Assembly (NCBI GenBank): GCA_016649715.1
Contig: JAENXC010000008.1
Coordinates: 62,001-126,000 of the forward strand
Origin: Flavobacteriaceae bacterium
GTDB taxonomy: Bacteria > Bacteroidota > Bacteroidia > Flavobacteriales > Flavobacteriaceae
Direction: 5' to 3'
DNA: 64,000 nt
How positions within the stretch are numbered: position 1 is the first letter of the stretch; each line of letters begins with the position of its first letter. Of the stretch, positions 43,873 to 52,123 are shown in pieces. The notes beneath the pieces were generated by a model. That model worked only from the letters and a program-made list of their open reading frames with translations, made no database searches and was not told the origin of the DNA. A program made the position numbers and the translations under genes.

Positions 43873-43970
43873 TTAGAGGAAAGATTTGACTGATTGCAAC
43901 CTCTTCAGAATCGGACAAACCGATGATGAGATTCTGCACTAAATGCGGGATTAAAAATGCTAAAGGCAGT
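43873..43970 (+). promoter_or_regulatory. SAM-II riboswitch, with an extra internal stem, upstream of metK
   Basis: AGAGG (43875-43879) pairs with CCTCT (43900-43904) to form P1. The loop AAAGATTTGACTGATTGCAA matches the SAM-II loop. TAAATG (43940 on) and AAAAATGCTAAAGG (43953-43966) supply the pseudoknot and SAM-binding strands. Between P1 and TAAATG, where the core I remember has only a few bases, there is a perfect 7-bp stem CAGAATC/GATTCTG (43906-43912 with 43930-43936) holding a smaller hairpin. It should lower metK translation when SAM is high. Confidence 0.82.
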
Positions 43971-44033
43971 GAAAACTATCCTTCGGCGCTTTCGTCAAAT
44001 CTTCTGAAAATTATAAATTTTTAAATCCATTTT

Positions 44034-45287
44034 ATGGCCTATTTATTTACTTCGGAAAGTGTTTCCGAAGGACACCCAGACAAAGTTGCGGATCAAATTA
44101 GCGATGCGCTTTTGGATAATTTTTTGGCTTTCGACCCTGAAAGCAAAGTTGCTTGTGAAACTTTAGTAACCACCGGACAAGTTGTTTTGGCGGGTGAAGT
44201 GAAAAGCAACACCTACCTCGATGTACAGACTATTGCGCGTGATGTAATCAACAAAATTGGCTACACAAAAGGAGCCTATAAATTCAGTGGGGATTCCTGC
44301 GGTGTTATATCCTTGATCCACGAACAATCTCAGGACATCAACCAAGGTGTTGATCGCGAAAACAAAGAAGAACAGGGCGCTGGCGACCAAGGAATGATGT
44401 TTGGTTACGCCACCAAGGAAACCGAAAATTATATGCCATTGGCCTTGGATATTTCGCATAAAATCTTAATTGAATTGGCTGCGCTTCGGCGTGAAGATTC
44501 CGAAATTAAATATTTGCGCCCCGATTCAAAAAGTCAGGTTACCATTGAATACAGCGACGATAACGTGCCACAGAAAATTGTTGCGATTGTAGTTTCTACG
44601 CAGCACGACGAGTTTGATGAAGACGAACCGATGCTGAAAAAAATAAAACAAGATATTGTTGGGATCTTGATTCCAAGAGTGAAAAAACTACTTCCAGTAT
44701 ATGTTCAAAAATTATTCAACGATGATATTATTTACCACATAAATCCAACTGGAAAATTTGTTATCGGTGGCCCACACGGCGACACAGGCTTAACGGGAAG
44801 AAAAATTATTGTTGATACCTACGGTGGAAAAGGTGCTCACGGCGGTGGTGCTTTCAGCGGAAAAGACCCGAGCAAAGTAGATAGAAGTGCGGCTTATGCT
44901 GCGCGACACATTGCTAAAAATCTTGTTGCGGCAGGAGTTGCCGATGAAGTTTTAATTCAGGTTTCTTACGCTATCGGCGTTGTGGAACCGACTTCCATTT
45001 TTGTGAATACTTACAATTCCTCAAACCTTAAAATTTCAGACGGCGACATCGCAAAAAAGGTTTCAGAAACTTTCAATATGCGTCCAGCTGCAATTGAAAA
45101 AAGATTGAAGCTGAGAAACCCGATTTATTCCGAAACAGCTTCGTATGGACATATGGGAAGGGAACCACAACTCATTACCAAAACTTTTGAAAGTCCTTAC
45201 AACGGAAAAATTGAAAGAGAAGTGGAACTTTTCACTTGGGAAAAGTTGGATTATGTTGATAAAGTGAAGCAAGCTTTTGGAATTTAA
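44034..45287 (+). CDS. metK: S-adenosylmethionine synthetase
   Basis: Makes SAM from methionine and ATP; 417 residues. Family signatures include TSESVSEGHPDKVADQISDA at the start, GAGDQGMMFGYA in the middle and GGGAFSGKDPSKVDRSAAYAAR (the phosphate-binding loop). KFVIGGPHGDTGLTGRK is also present. It is preceded by a SAM-II riboswitch, so its product would repress it, and followed by a 17-bp stem terminator. It is a single-gene unit. Confidence 0.98.
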   Translation: MAYLFTSESVSEGHPDKVADQISDALLDNFLAFDPESKVACETLVTTGQVVLAGEVKSNTYLDVQTIARDVINKIGYTKGAYKFSGDSCGVISLIHEQSQDINQGVDRENKEEQGAGDQGMMFGYATKETENYMPLALDISHKILIELAALRREDSEIKYLRPDSKSQVTIEYSDDNVPQKIVAIVVSTQHDEFDEDEPMLKKIKQDIVGILIPRVKKLLPVYVQKLFNDDIIYHINPTGKFVIGGPHGDTGLTGRKIIVDTYGGKGAHGGGAFSGKDPSKVDRSAAYAARHIAKNLVAAGVADEVLIQVSYAIGVVEPTSIFVNTYNSSNLKISDGDIAKKVSETFNMRPAAIEKRLKLRNPIYSETASYGHMGREPQLITKTFESPYNGKIEREVELFTWEKLDYVDKVKQAFGI

Positions 45288-45307
45288 ATTCCAATTTTCA
45301 AACACCA

Positions 45308-45325
45308 TCCCGATAGCTATCGGGA
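45308..45325. repeat. 18-bp perfect palindrome TCCCGATAGCTATCGGGA
   Basis: A perfect palindrome 20 bases after the metK stop. The CCCGATAGCTATCGGG core is, from memory, frequent in Bacteroidota intergenic DNA. It lies among AAATTCCAATTT-type words. Confidence 0.75.
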
Positions 45326-45345
45326 CCAAATAAATCCCAAATTAA

Positions 45346-45393
45346 AAATCCCAAATTCCAAATAGTACTTTTGGAATTTGGGATTTATTTTTT
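45346..45393 (+). terminator. Terminator of metK built from AAATCCCAAATTCCAAA repeats
   Basis: AAATCCCAAATTCCAAA (45346-45362) and its exact complement (45370-45386) form a perfect 17-bp stem with a 7-base loop, followed by ATTTTTTT. It stands between the convergent metK and M28 peptidase genes and could work both ways. Confidence 0.85.
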
Positions 45394-45409
45394 TGATGCT
45401 TTATGGAAA

Positions 45410-46954
45410 TTACATTCCCCCTTTTCTTTCCGGAACTCTCGGCGTAGGCCAAGTTTGTGGCTCGCCAGTTTTTTCATCTATGGGTAGGATAACTTTTTCC
45501 CAAGATGTTTTTGAATCGTCTTCCGAAGCCATGTAGGCTAAAATTGCCGTTAGAATTACGTTGCTTTGCACATCGTCAAACACAATTTTATCATAGGTAT
45601 CGCGGTTTGTGTGCCAAGTGTAATTCCAATAATCCCAACTTAAGGAACTCAAACTAAAAGCGGGTGCACCGGCAGCCACGAATGAGGCATTGTCCGAACC
45701 TCCGCGTGCGGGCCAGCCAGGAAAAGTGGTTTCAATATTCTTGCGAATAGTATCGGGAACGGCCTTCAACCAACGTGAAATATAATCGTATGATTGCAAA
45801 AATCCAGCACCGTTAATACTCGTAACCCTTCCAGTTCCATTGTCTTGATTGAAAACCGCTTGAATGTTATTTACAATTTCGGGATGATCTGCCACGAAAG
45901 ATGAGGAGCCATTTAAACCTTGCTCCTCGCTTCCCCAATGTCCTACCAAAATGGTGCGTTTTGGGTTTGGATATACTTTTTTCAGAATTCGCATCGCTTC
46001 CATCATTACCAAAGTTCCCGTTCCGTTATCAGTTGCGCCAGTTCCACCATCCCAAGAATCAAAATGGGCTGAAAGAATCACGTATTCATCGGGTTTTTCT
46101 GTTCCTTTTATTTCTGCAATTGTATTGAAAGTGGGCACTCTTCCCAAATCTTTCGATTCTGCAACTACGTGTATTTTCGGTTTGTCGCCGTGCTCCACCA
46201 TTCGGTAAAGCAGGGTGTAGTCTTCTAATTGAATATCTACGGTAGGAATTTTTTTGGTTCGTGCGCCGAAGATTTTGTTTACCCCAAATCCTTTTGACCA
46301 ATAGGAATCAACTATTCCCACTGCTCCAGCTTCTTCTAAAACGGGAATGATGCTTCGTTTGTCATAACCACTTCGCTTTATGTTTTCATCCCACGCTTTG
46401 GTCATTTCATCTCTTTCCTTCTTCATTTTTTCAAAAGATTCGGGCGTGGCCCATTCTTTCCAGTTCTCATCAGGACGGCCCGTGGGTTGTTGCATTGCAA
46501 TCATCACGAATTTCCCTTTTACATTCGGCAACCATTTTTTAAAAGAAATGGAATCTTTAATTTCGGGAAGCACAATCAATTCCGCAGTTATTCCTTTTGG
46601 AGAAGTGCCTGGATTCCAAGCTAATTGAGTTCCGTCTAAAGTTTGAACCCGCGGCGAAACCATATCAATATGGGTTATGCCACGCTCCCAACCTTTCCAC
46701 TCACCCCATTGTTGGTTTTCTGCGGAAATACCCCAGGTTTTATATTTTGCTACGGCCCAATCGTGCGCTTGTTGCATTTGTGGCGTTCCAACCAATCGCG
46801 GCCCGATGTCGTCCATCAATTCGTGACCAAGAATTTCGAGTTGTGAGTTGTTGTAGGCTTCCTTTTGGAAGTTTTCAATTACAAGATTTTTTTCCTGTGA
46901 AAAACCCGAACAGAAAAATAATAAAAGAAAAAAAATTGAGAGTAACTTCTGCAT
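45410..46954 (-). CDS. Secreted M28-family zinc peptidase (carboxypeptidase Q-like)
   Basis: 514 residues with a signal peptide (1-19, CSGFSQ). A protease-associated insert (about 130-260) precedes the M28 core. Zinc ligands are visible in SAHFDSWDGGTGATDNGTG (His, bridging Asp), EEQGLNGS (Glu pair), and WHTNRDTYDKI near the end (His). The family cleaves dipeptides or N- or C-terminal residues; here the preference is unknown. It has no T9SS domain, so it is probably periplasmic. It converges on metK. Confidence 0.9.
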   Translation of the reverse strand: MQKLLSIFFLLLFFCSGFSQEKNLVIENFQKEAYNNSQLEILGHELMDDIGPRLVGTPQMQQAHDWAVAKYKTWGISAENQQWGEWKGWERGITHIDMVSPRVQTLDGTQLAWNPGTSPKGITAELIVLPEIKDSISFKKWLPNVKGKFVMIAMQQPTGRPDENWKEWATPESFEKMKKERDEMTKAWDENIKRSGYDKRSIIPVLEEAGAVGIVDSYWSKGFGVNKIFGARTKKIPTVDIQLEDYTLLYRMVEHGDKPKIHVVAESKDLGRVPTFNTIAEIKGTEKPDEYVILSAHFDSWDGGTGATDNGTGTLVMMEAMRILKKVYPNPKRTILVGHWGSEEQGLNGSSSFVADHPEIVNNIQAVFNQDNGTGRVTSINGAGFLQSYDYISRWLKAVPDTIRKNIETTFPGWPARGGSDNASFVAAGAPAFSLSSLSWDYWNYTWHTNRDTYDKIVFDDVQSNVILTAILAYMASEDDSKTSWEKVILPIDEKTGEPQTWPTPRVPERKGGM

Positions 46955-47096
46955 AATGAGGATTTTAGATTTCTAAGTGATTTTGAAAAATGAAATCTAA
47001 ATCTACAAATTATTTGTGAGACCAACCATGGGATTTTTTAATCACATAGGTAGCAAAGGGTTTCACAGAGAACACAAAGGGGGGGAATCATATTTC

Positions 47097-47129
47097 AGAC
47101 CTCACAGGTCTTCGAGACCTGTGAGGTCT
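47097..47129. repeat. AGACCTCACAGGTCT interspersed hairpin repeat
   Basis: A 15-bp perfect stem, AGACCTCACAGGTCT with AGACCTGTGAGGTCT, and a TCG loop. It lies 10 bases beyond the regulator stop at 47139 and is probably used as its terminator. I remember the same hairpin as a dispersed element in other Bacteroidota. A CACAGAGAACACAAAGG fragment of another repeat lies at 47064. Confidence 0.85.
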
Positions 47130-47138
47130 TATTAAACC

Positions 47139-47786
47139 TTAAATAATATTATGATTTCTCGCTTTTTGTACCGCTTCAATTTTGCTGTGCACTTGCAATT
47201 TTTTGTAGATGTTTTCAATGTGTTTGCGCACCGTACTTGGCGAAAGGAAAAGATGGTCAGCAATAATGGTGTAACTCAACCCTTTGCTAAGCTGTTCCAA
47301 AACCTCCACTTCGCGAGTGGAAAGTGAAATTTCTTCTTGGTCCCGCGGGTTTTGGATATCTATGGGGTTTCGCAATAGTTTTAAGGTTTTCATTGCGATG
47401 GAAGGATTCATCGCCGCGCCGCCGCTCAGCGTTTCCTGGATTCCTTCGTATAAATCTTTTGGATTGATTTCTTTCAGCAAATAACCATCGGCACCCGCTT
47501 TTATGGCGTTGAAAATATGCTCGTCATTATCAAAAGCCGTGAGCATGATTATTTTGATGTGCGGGTATTTTTGTTTTACAATTTGGGTAGTTTCAATACC
47601 GTTGAGGACGGGCATTTCAATATCCATCAAAATTAAATCGAGATTGTGATTTTCTTCTAGCTTCGTGAGTAGTTCGCTGCCGTTCAGTGATGTGTGTTTT
47701 ATCTGTACATCTTCAAAAAAAGAAAGTTTTTCCTTTATTGCATTTATAAGGAAGGTGTTATCGTCAACTATTGCAATTTTGAGCAT
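47139..47786 (-). CDS. NarL/LuxR-type response regulator
   Basis: 215 residues: receiver domain (1-125, IAIVDDNTF, phospho-Asp in LDLILMDIEMPV, MLTAFD, YLLKEI) and a C-terminal LuxR helix-turn-helix (about 150-212, LSTREVEVLEQLSKGLSYTIIADHLFLSPSTVRKHIENIYKKL). It should bind DNA as a dimer once phosphorylated by the adjacent HisKA_3-type kinases. A 20-bp near-palindrome (47844-47863) lies 57 bases before its start, and three more copies lie in front of neighbouring genes, making it the natural candidate binder. An internal -7-like box lies at 47815-47822. Confidence 0.93.
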   Translation of the reverse strand: MLKIAIVDDNTFLINAIKEKLSFFEDVQIKHTSLNGSELLTKLEENHNLDLILMDIEMPVLNGIETTQIVKQKYPHIKIIMLTAFDNDEHIFNAIKAGADGYLLKEINPKDLYEGIQETLSGGAAMNPSIAMKTLKLLRNPIDIQNPRDQEEISLSTREVEVLEQLSKGLSYTIIADHLFLSPSTVRKHIENIYKKLQVHSKIEAVQKARNHNII

Positions 47787-47814
47787 CCCTGGTTAGTTAG
47801 AGGTTTAAAGATAC

Positions 47815-47863
47815 TAAAAATACGTTTTAAGATTTATACCGGAAATAGGGCAATTGACGTATT
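47815..47863 (-). promoter_or_regulatory. Operator-promoter module 1 (response regulator gene)
   Basis: On the minus strand AATACGTCAATTGCCCTATT (47863-47844), then 21 bases, then TATTTTTA (47822-47815), resembling TAnnTTTG. It faces the regulator gene at 47786 and lies in the 118-base gap after the first kinase. Confidence 0.75.
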
Positions 47864-47904
47864 AAACAGATAGTAGGGATTTGGGATTAGATGGCAAAAA
47901 AAAA

Positions 47905-49698
47905 TCATTGTTTTAGTGTTGCTTTTGCTGGAAAATTTAGAATCACTCTTGTGCCTTTATTTATTTTTGAAATATATTCGATATTTCCACCAATTTCTCG
48001 GGCGCGTTTTTTCATATTGTTCAAACCATTGCCGGGCTCAACGACCTCTTGGTCAAAACCGATACCATTATCTGTGATTTCAATTCGAAATTGGTCTTCT
48101 ACTTTTGAAATGTTCACTTCAGTTTCGTCTGCGGAAGCATATTTTAATGCATTGTTCACTGCTTCTTGAATGATCCGATAAATGTTCATTCCTTCAACGG
48201 AAGTAAAAACGTGTGTTTTATCCACGTCTTCATCTATATTAAACGAAAACCCAGTTTTTTCCGAAGCGTTTTTTGCGTGCTCAATAAAGTTTGCAATACG
48301 CGCCTGTAGGTCTTCAAAAGTTATGATTTCCTTGTTCATTGCCCAAATGGTATCGCGCAGTTCATAAATTGTTTGCGAGGTGAAAGCACTAATATTGGTT
48401 AGTTTGTTGCCCAATTTCTCGCCGATGTCCTTGAACCCAAACTTCAGATTATCGATGCTTGAAATAATAAATGTGAGCTGTGCGCCAATGTTGTCGTGCA
48501 AATCTCTTGAAATCCGCAAGCGTTGTTCCTGGAGTTTATTTTGGGTTTCAATTTGTGCCAAGGCGGTTTTCAGTTCGCCCTCCTTTTGAAGTTGACGGTT
48601 TTTGAGCTTTTGTTGGTTGTAGAAAAGATAGCCAATTAAACCCAGTAAAATTGCCAACCCCAAACTGCCGAAGATAATGTTGTTTTTTCGGCGCACTTCC
48701 AAATCTTTTTCGGCCAGTTGGGCGCGTTGTTCCAGAATTTGGTTTTGTTTCTTTTCTGTTTCAAATTCAATATTCAGTGCAGCAATGCTTTGTTGTACTT
48801 TTAAGCTGTGAACACTATCCTTCACCTCCGAATACTGTTCAAAATAATACAATGCCGAATCTGTATTTTTCAGCTTTTTGTAAATATCTGAAAGCATTTT
48901 GAAGTTGTACTGCGTAAGGTTTTGATATTGCTTTTTCAGCGAAATGGGCAATGATTTGTGCATAAATGGTATTGCGTCCTTCCATTTTTTCTCAGCCATA
49001 AAAACTTCACCAAGCTGGGTGTAATTTTCAGCAATTCCCAAAGAATCTGCCCATACCAATCTTTGCAGAAGTGATTTGTTGAAATACTCCCTCGATTTTG
49101 AATAATTTTCCTGCAGCCCATAAACTCCGGCCATATTGCTCCAACTATATGGAATGCCAATGGTATCGTTGATTTTCAGTTTAATTTCCAAGCCTTTGTT
49201 GAAATAAAACAACGCACTGTCCAGCTCTTTGTTTATTTCCTTTAAAACGCCATAATTATTGTAAATATCCTTTAATTCTATCTCAAAATTATTCGCTTCG
49301 GCAACTGCTTTTCCCTTCTGCATATAATAAAGCGCCTGATTTAAATCGCGGTATTTCATACTGTATCCCATTTCGGCATAGTAATCTGCAACTCGGTCAA
49401 GTTGGTTCAGTTTCTCATAAATTTTTATGCCTTTAATAGTGTTTTTGGCGCTTTCCTCATATTTTCCCTGATACCCATAAACCAAGCTGAGCTGAGAATA
49501 GGCGTCGGCCATACCAAGTTCGTATGAAATTTTTTCGGCGTCTCTTAAATTTTTATGAAATAAAGAAACAATGGAATCTTGGGGAATATTGAGCCCTTGA
49601 ACATAGAGTTTGTTAATGGAATCAATGGTTCGTTTATCCTGTGAAAAGGAAGAAGTGAAAATAAAAACGACAGCTAACTGAAGCAGAAATCGATTCAT
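47905..49698 (-). CDS. TPR sensor histidine kinase (HisKA_3 type) A
   Basis: 597 residues: signal sequence (1-19), tetratricopeptide repeats (about 50-300), one transmembrane helix (about 345-365, IIFGSLGLAILLGLIGYLFY), a coiled coil, HisKA_3 with RISRDLHDNIGAQLTFIISS (phospho-His), and HATPase_c (EAVNNALKYA, DNGIGFD). The TPR part is expected to be periplasmic. This kinase type partners NarL-type regulators such as the one downstream. The C-terminal half is strikingly like kinase B at 50016-51977. It is preceded closely by a small membrane protein gene. Confidence 0.93.
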   Translation of the reverse strand: MNRFLLQLAVVFIFTSSFSQDKRTIDSINKLYVQGLNIPQDSIVSLFHKNLRDAEKISYELGMADAYSQLSLVYGYQGKYEESAKNTIKGIKIYEKLNQLDRVADYYAEMGYSMKYRDLNQALYYMQKGKAVAEANNFEIELKDIYNNYGVLKEINKELDSALFYFNKGLEIKLKINDTIGIPYSWSNMAGVYGLQENYSKSREYFNKSLLQRLVWADSLGIAENYTQLGEVFMAEKKWKDAIPFMHKSLPISLKKQYQNLTQYNFKMLSDIYKKLKNTDSALYYFEQYSEVKDSVHSLKVQQSIAALNIEFETEKKQNQILEQRAQLAEKDLEVRRKNNIIFGSLGLAILLGLIGYLFYNQQKLKNRQLQKEGELKTALAQIETQNKLQEQRLRISRDLHDNIGAQLTFIISSIDNLKFGFKDIGEKLGNKLTNISAFTSQTIYELRDTIWAMNKEIITFEDLQARIANFIEHAKNASEKTGFSFNIDEDVDKTHVFTSVEGMNIYRIIQEAVNNALKYASADETEVNISKVEDQFRIEITDNGIGFDQEVVEPGNGLNNMKKRAREIGGNIEYISKINKGTRVILNFPAKATLKQ

Positions 49699-49701
49699 AG
49701 T

Positions 49702-49944
49702 TTATGTTTGGATTTCTAGTTGAACCGCCAATGCTTCATTTAAATTATATTTTAAAAAGTCGTACCTGTTAAGACTGGAATTTCTAAAATTAATTTGAAA
49801 CCGATTTCTGGAAATGCTGTCTTCCAAATCCAAAATGTTTTGATTGTGGATGCGAAACATTGTATTCTTTCTCTTGAAAAACCATAGAAAAAGTACCATA
49901 ACAGACAGTAGTAAAAATAAGGTTATAGCAATTTGCAAATACAT
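49702..49944 (-). CDS. Small single-pass membrane protein between the two kinases
   Basis: 80 residues: an N-terminal transmembrane helix (about 4-24, IAITLFLLLSVMVLFLWFF) and a basic, Asn/Arg-rich tail that would face the cytoplasm or periplasm. No family is recognised. It ends three bases before kinase A, and an operator-promoter module lies 24 bases before its start codon, both of which support a real gene. It may be an accessory subunit of the kinase, but this is inference from position. Confidence 0.65.
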   Translation of the reverse strand: MYLQIAITLFLLLSVMVLFLWFFKRKNTMFRIHNQNILDLEDSISRNRFQINFRNSSLNRYDFLKYNLNEALAVQLEIQT

Positions 49945-49967
49945 TTTTTGGGCTTGGTTTAAAAACT

Positions 49968-50016
49968 TAAAGATAGTTGTATTTCACTTTTAAGCACATA
50001 GGGCAATTGTCGTATT
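49968..50016 (-). promoter_or_regulatory. Operator-promoter module 2 (small membrane protein and kinase A)
   Basis: On the minus strand AATACGACAATTGCCCTATG (50016-49997), 21 bases, then TATCTTTA (49975-49968). The operator overlaps the stop codon of kinase B by one base and faces the 49944 start. Confidence 0.75.
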
Positions 50017-51977
50017 TAAAAAATCAATTTTACAGTGGTCCCCTTTCCTTTTTCTGAAGCGACAGCGACGCTTCCATCCAAATCTTTAGCGCGTTTTTTA
50101 ATATTCGCAAGGCCGTTTCCAAATTCGGTATTTTCCAAATCAAAACCTTTTCCGTTGTCTAAAATCTCAACTTTCAAACCTTCTTTATCTGCTTCGGAAG
50201 ATTTTTCAATACTTACTTTTATGTTTGTGGCTCCTGAATATTTAAGCGAATTATTTACTGCTTCCTGTATAATTCTATAAATATTCATGCCTTGTACGGA
50301 GGTAAAATGCATCTCTTTTAAAATGGTATTGTCCACCTCAAACTTAAAATTGACATCGCTCGCAATTTTGGCTTTTTCAATAAAATTTGAAATGCGCGCT
50401 TGTAAATCCTCCACCGAAATATCGGTTTTGTTCATCGCCCAAATTGTATCGCGAAGTTCATAAATGGTCTGTGAGGTAAACTCGCTTATTTTTCCCAATT
50501 TATTGGTTACCGAAGTAGTGGCGCCTTCCAGCCCATACTTTAAATTGTCTATGGAAGAAATGATGAAAGTAAGTTGCGAACCAATGTTGTCGTGCAAATC
50601 GCGGGATATGCGGAGCCGCTGTTCCTGCAATTGATTTTGGGTCTCAATTTTTGCGAGAGCGGTTTTTAGCTCGCCTTCTTTTTGCAGTTGGCGGTTTTTT
50701 AGTTTTTGTTGGTTGTAGAATAGATAACCGATAAGGCCTAAAAGCAGCGCAAGCCCCAAGCTTCCGAAGATAAGATTATTTTTCTGCTCCACCTCAAGTT
50801 CCCTTTCGGCCAAGTTTGCGCGGGTTTCTGCAAGAGCCCGCTCTTTTTCGGAAATATTGAATTTAGTTTCCAGTACCGCCGTATTTTCTGCATTTTGTTG
50901 TGAAAAAATACTGTCCCGTAATGCAATAGCCTTTATAAAAAACTCATTGCCTTTTTTTGGGTCGTTGTTCAAGAAATTGGCCTGTGCTACCGCATAATAA
51001 TATTCAGAAATACTTACCTTTTGTTCTGGAAATTGCTGGATTAAATTTTCGCCCTTCTTCAGTATTTTAAGTGCTTCTTTTATATTGTCTTTTAGAATAT
51101 AAGCTTCCGCAAGATTATTGATTGAAGTAATCACTTTATCTACACCAATATTGGTAGAAAGCCTACCATCTATCACTTCTTGTAAGAGAGGTATGGCAAG
51201 ATCGGTTCTGTTCGTTTTTTGGTATAGGCTAGCCAAGGAATGGGTAATGGCAAAATACAAATCCTGATTCCCAACTTCTTTGGCCAGATTTCTACCTTCA
51301 AGCAACATTTTTTTGGCTTCCGGGAAATCTCCCTTATCCTGTAGGTTAATGGCTATGTTGTTAAGAGAAACCGGTATATCCTTTGTTTTGTTATATTTCC
51401 GGCGAATTGCAAGGGCCTTTTGATGATATTCCAAGGCTTTATCGGCCATGTTCATATCCTGATAAATAAGACCAATGTTATTCAAGAAAGTATCGTCTTT
51501 ATCGGGTGTACCGTATTTTCTGTTCAGCACAAGTGCCTGAAAAAAATAGTCCAAAGCTTTTTGATAGTTTCCTTGGTTCCAATTGGACATTCCAAGACCG
51601 TTCGTACATCTTGCCTCAAGGTCTGGAAAGCCATATTTTTTACTCATCAAAAGGGCTTTCTTGAAATAAAACTGGGCAGAATCATAAATTCCTTTAACAT
51701 CATAGTAAATTCCATAGGTGTTGGTGAGCCGTATTTTACTGTAAGCTGTATTTGGCGTAGTATTTTCCTTTAATCCTTTTTGAAGAAAACTTTTTGCTTT
51801 TTCCGGTTCATTAAAAATATAATAAAAGCCCAAATCATTATAGATTGCAAGCCTTGTGGAATCGTTAGCAGTTTTGGCAACTTGCATCAAGCTGTCCATT
51901 TTCTTTTCTGCAGATTGAGAAAAGAGGGTGGAAATTCCCAAAGCCCAAAACAAAAAAACATACAAAATACCTTTCAT
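50016..51977 (-). CDS. TPR sensor histidine kinase (HisKA_3 type) B
   Basis: 653 residues: signal sequence (1-22), more TPR units than kinase A (about 50-370, with motifs such as KALEYHQKALAIRRKY), a transmembrane helix (about 408-428), HisKA_3 (RISRDLHDNIGSQLTFIISSIDNLKYG) and HATPase_c (EAVNNSLKYSG, DNGKGFD). From the helix onward it is nearly the same as kinase A, while the sensing part differs. No second regulator is encoded, so both kinases probably feed the regulator at 47139. Its leader contains a candidate short RNA and terminator. Confidence 0.93.
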   Translation of the reverse strand: MKGILYVFLFWALGISTLFSQSAEKKMDSLMQVAKTANDSTRLAIYNDLGFYYIFNEPEKAKSFLQKGLKENTTPNTAYSKIRLTNTYGIYYDVKGIYDSAQFYFKKALLMSKKYGFPDLEARCTNGLGMSNWNQGNYQKALDYFFQALVLNRKYGTPDKDDTFLNNIGLIYQDMNMADKALEYHQKALAIRRKYNKTKDIPVSLNNIAINLQDKGDFPEAKKMLLEGRNLAKEVGNQDLYFAITHSLASLYQKTNRTDLAIPLLQEVIDGRLSTNIGVDKVITSINNLAEAYILKDNIKEALKILKKGENLIQQFPEQKVSISEYYYAVAQANFLNNDPKKGNEFFIKAIALRDSIFSQQNAENTAVLETKFNISEKERALAETRANLAERELEVEQKNNLIFGSLGLALLLGLIGYLFYNQQKLKNRQLQKEGELKTALAKIETQNQLQEQRLRISRDLHDNIGSQLTFIISSIDNLKYGLEGATTSVTNKLGKISEFTSQTIYELRDTIWAMNKTDISVEDLQARISNFIEKAKIASDVNFKFEVDNTILKEMHFTSVQGMNIYRIIQEAVNNSLKYSGATNIKVSIEKSSEADKEGLKVEILDNGKGFDLENTEFGNGLANIKKRAKDLDGSVAVASEKGKGTTVKLIF

Positions 51978-52007
51978 AAAAAATTATTGTAGAGGCTTCT
52001 AAAGTAC

Positions 52008-52043
52008 ATAAAAAAACAAACCCCATAGTTTAACATGGGGTTT
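52008..52043 (-). terminator. Strong terminator inside the kinase B leader
   Basis: On the minus strand AAACCCCAT, an 8-base loop, ATGGGGTTT, then GTTTTTTT: a perfect 9-bp stem (52018-52026 with 52035-52043). It lies about 40 bases before the kinase B start, so it either ends a separate RNA or attenuates kinase B. Confidence 0.85.
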
Positions 52044-52118
52044 CTGAACTTTGGGCACTCCTCACATCGTCCTCGGTTTGAAAAATAATCTGGTTAGCAG
52101 ATTATTTCTTAAATATTA
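52008..52118 (-). ncRNA. Candidate small RNA or attenuated leader upstream of kinase B
   Basis: The interval between the third operator-promoter module (expected start near 52118) and the terminator at 52043-52008, about 110 bases. It contains a second perfect 9-bp hairpin, AATAATCTG/CAGATTATT (52084-52106), followed by T's on the minus strand, and a GC-richer middle (GAGGACGATGTGAGGAG). I see no peptide frame. It matches no RNA family I know. Confidence 0.5.
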
Positions 52119-52123
52119 TTAAA

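Noticed and set aside
52008-52118. tRNA, SRP RNA or 6S RNA in the kinase B leader
   Set aside because: There is no cloverleaf, no conserved SRP loop and no long 6S-like duplex; only two hairpins are visible, so it is left as an unassigned candidate RNA.
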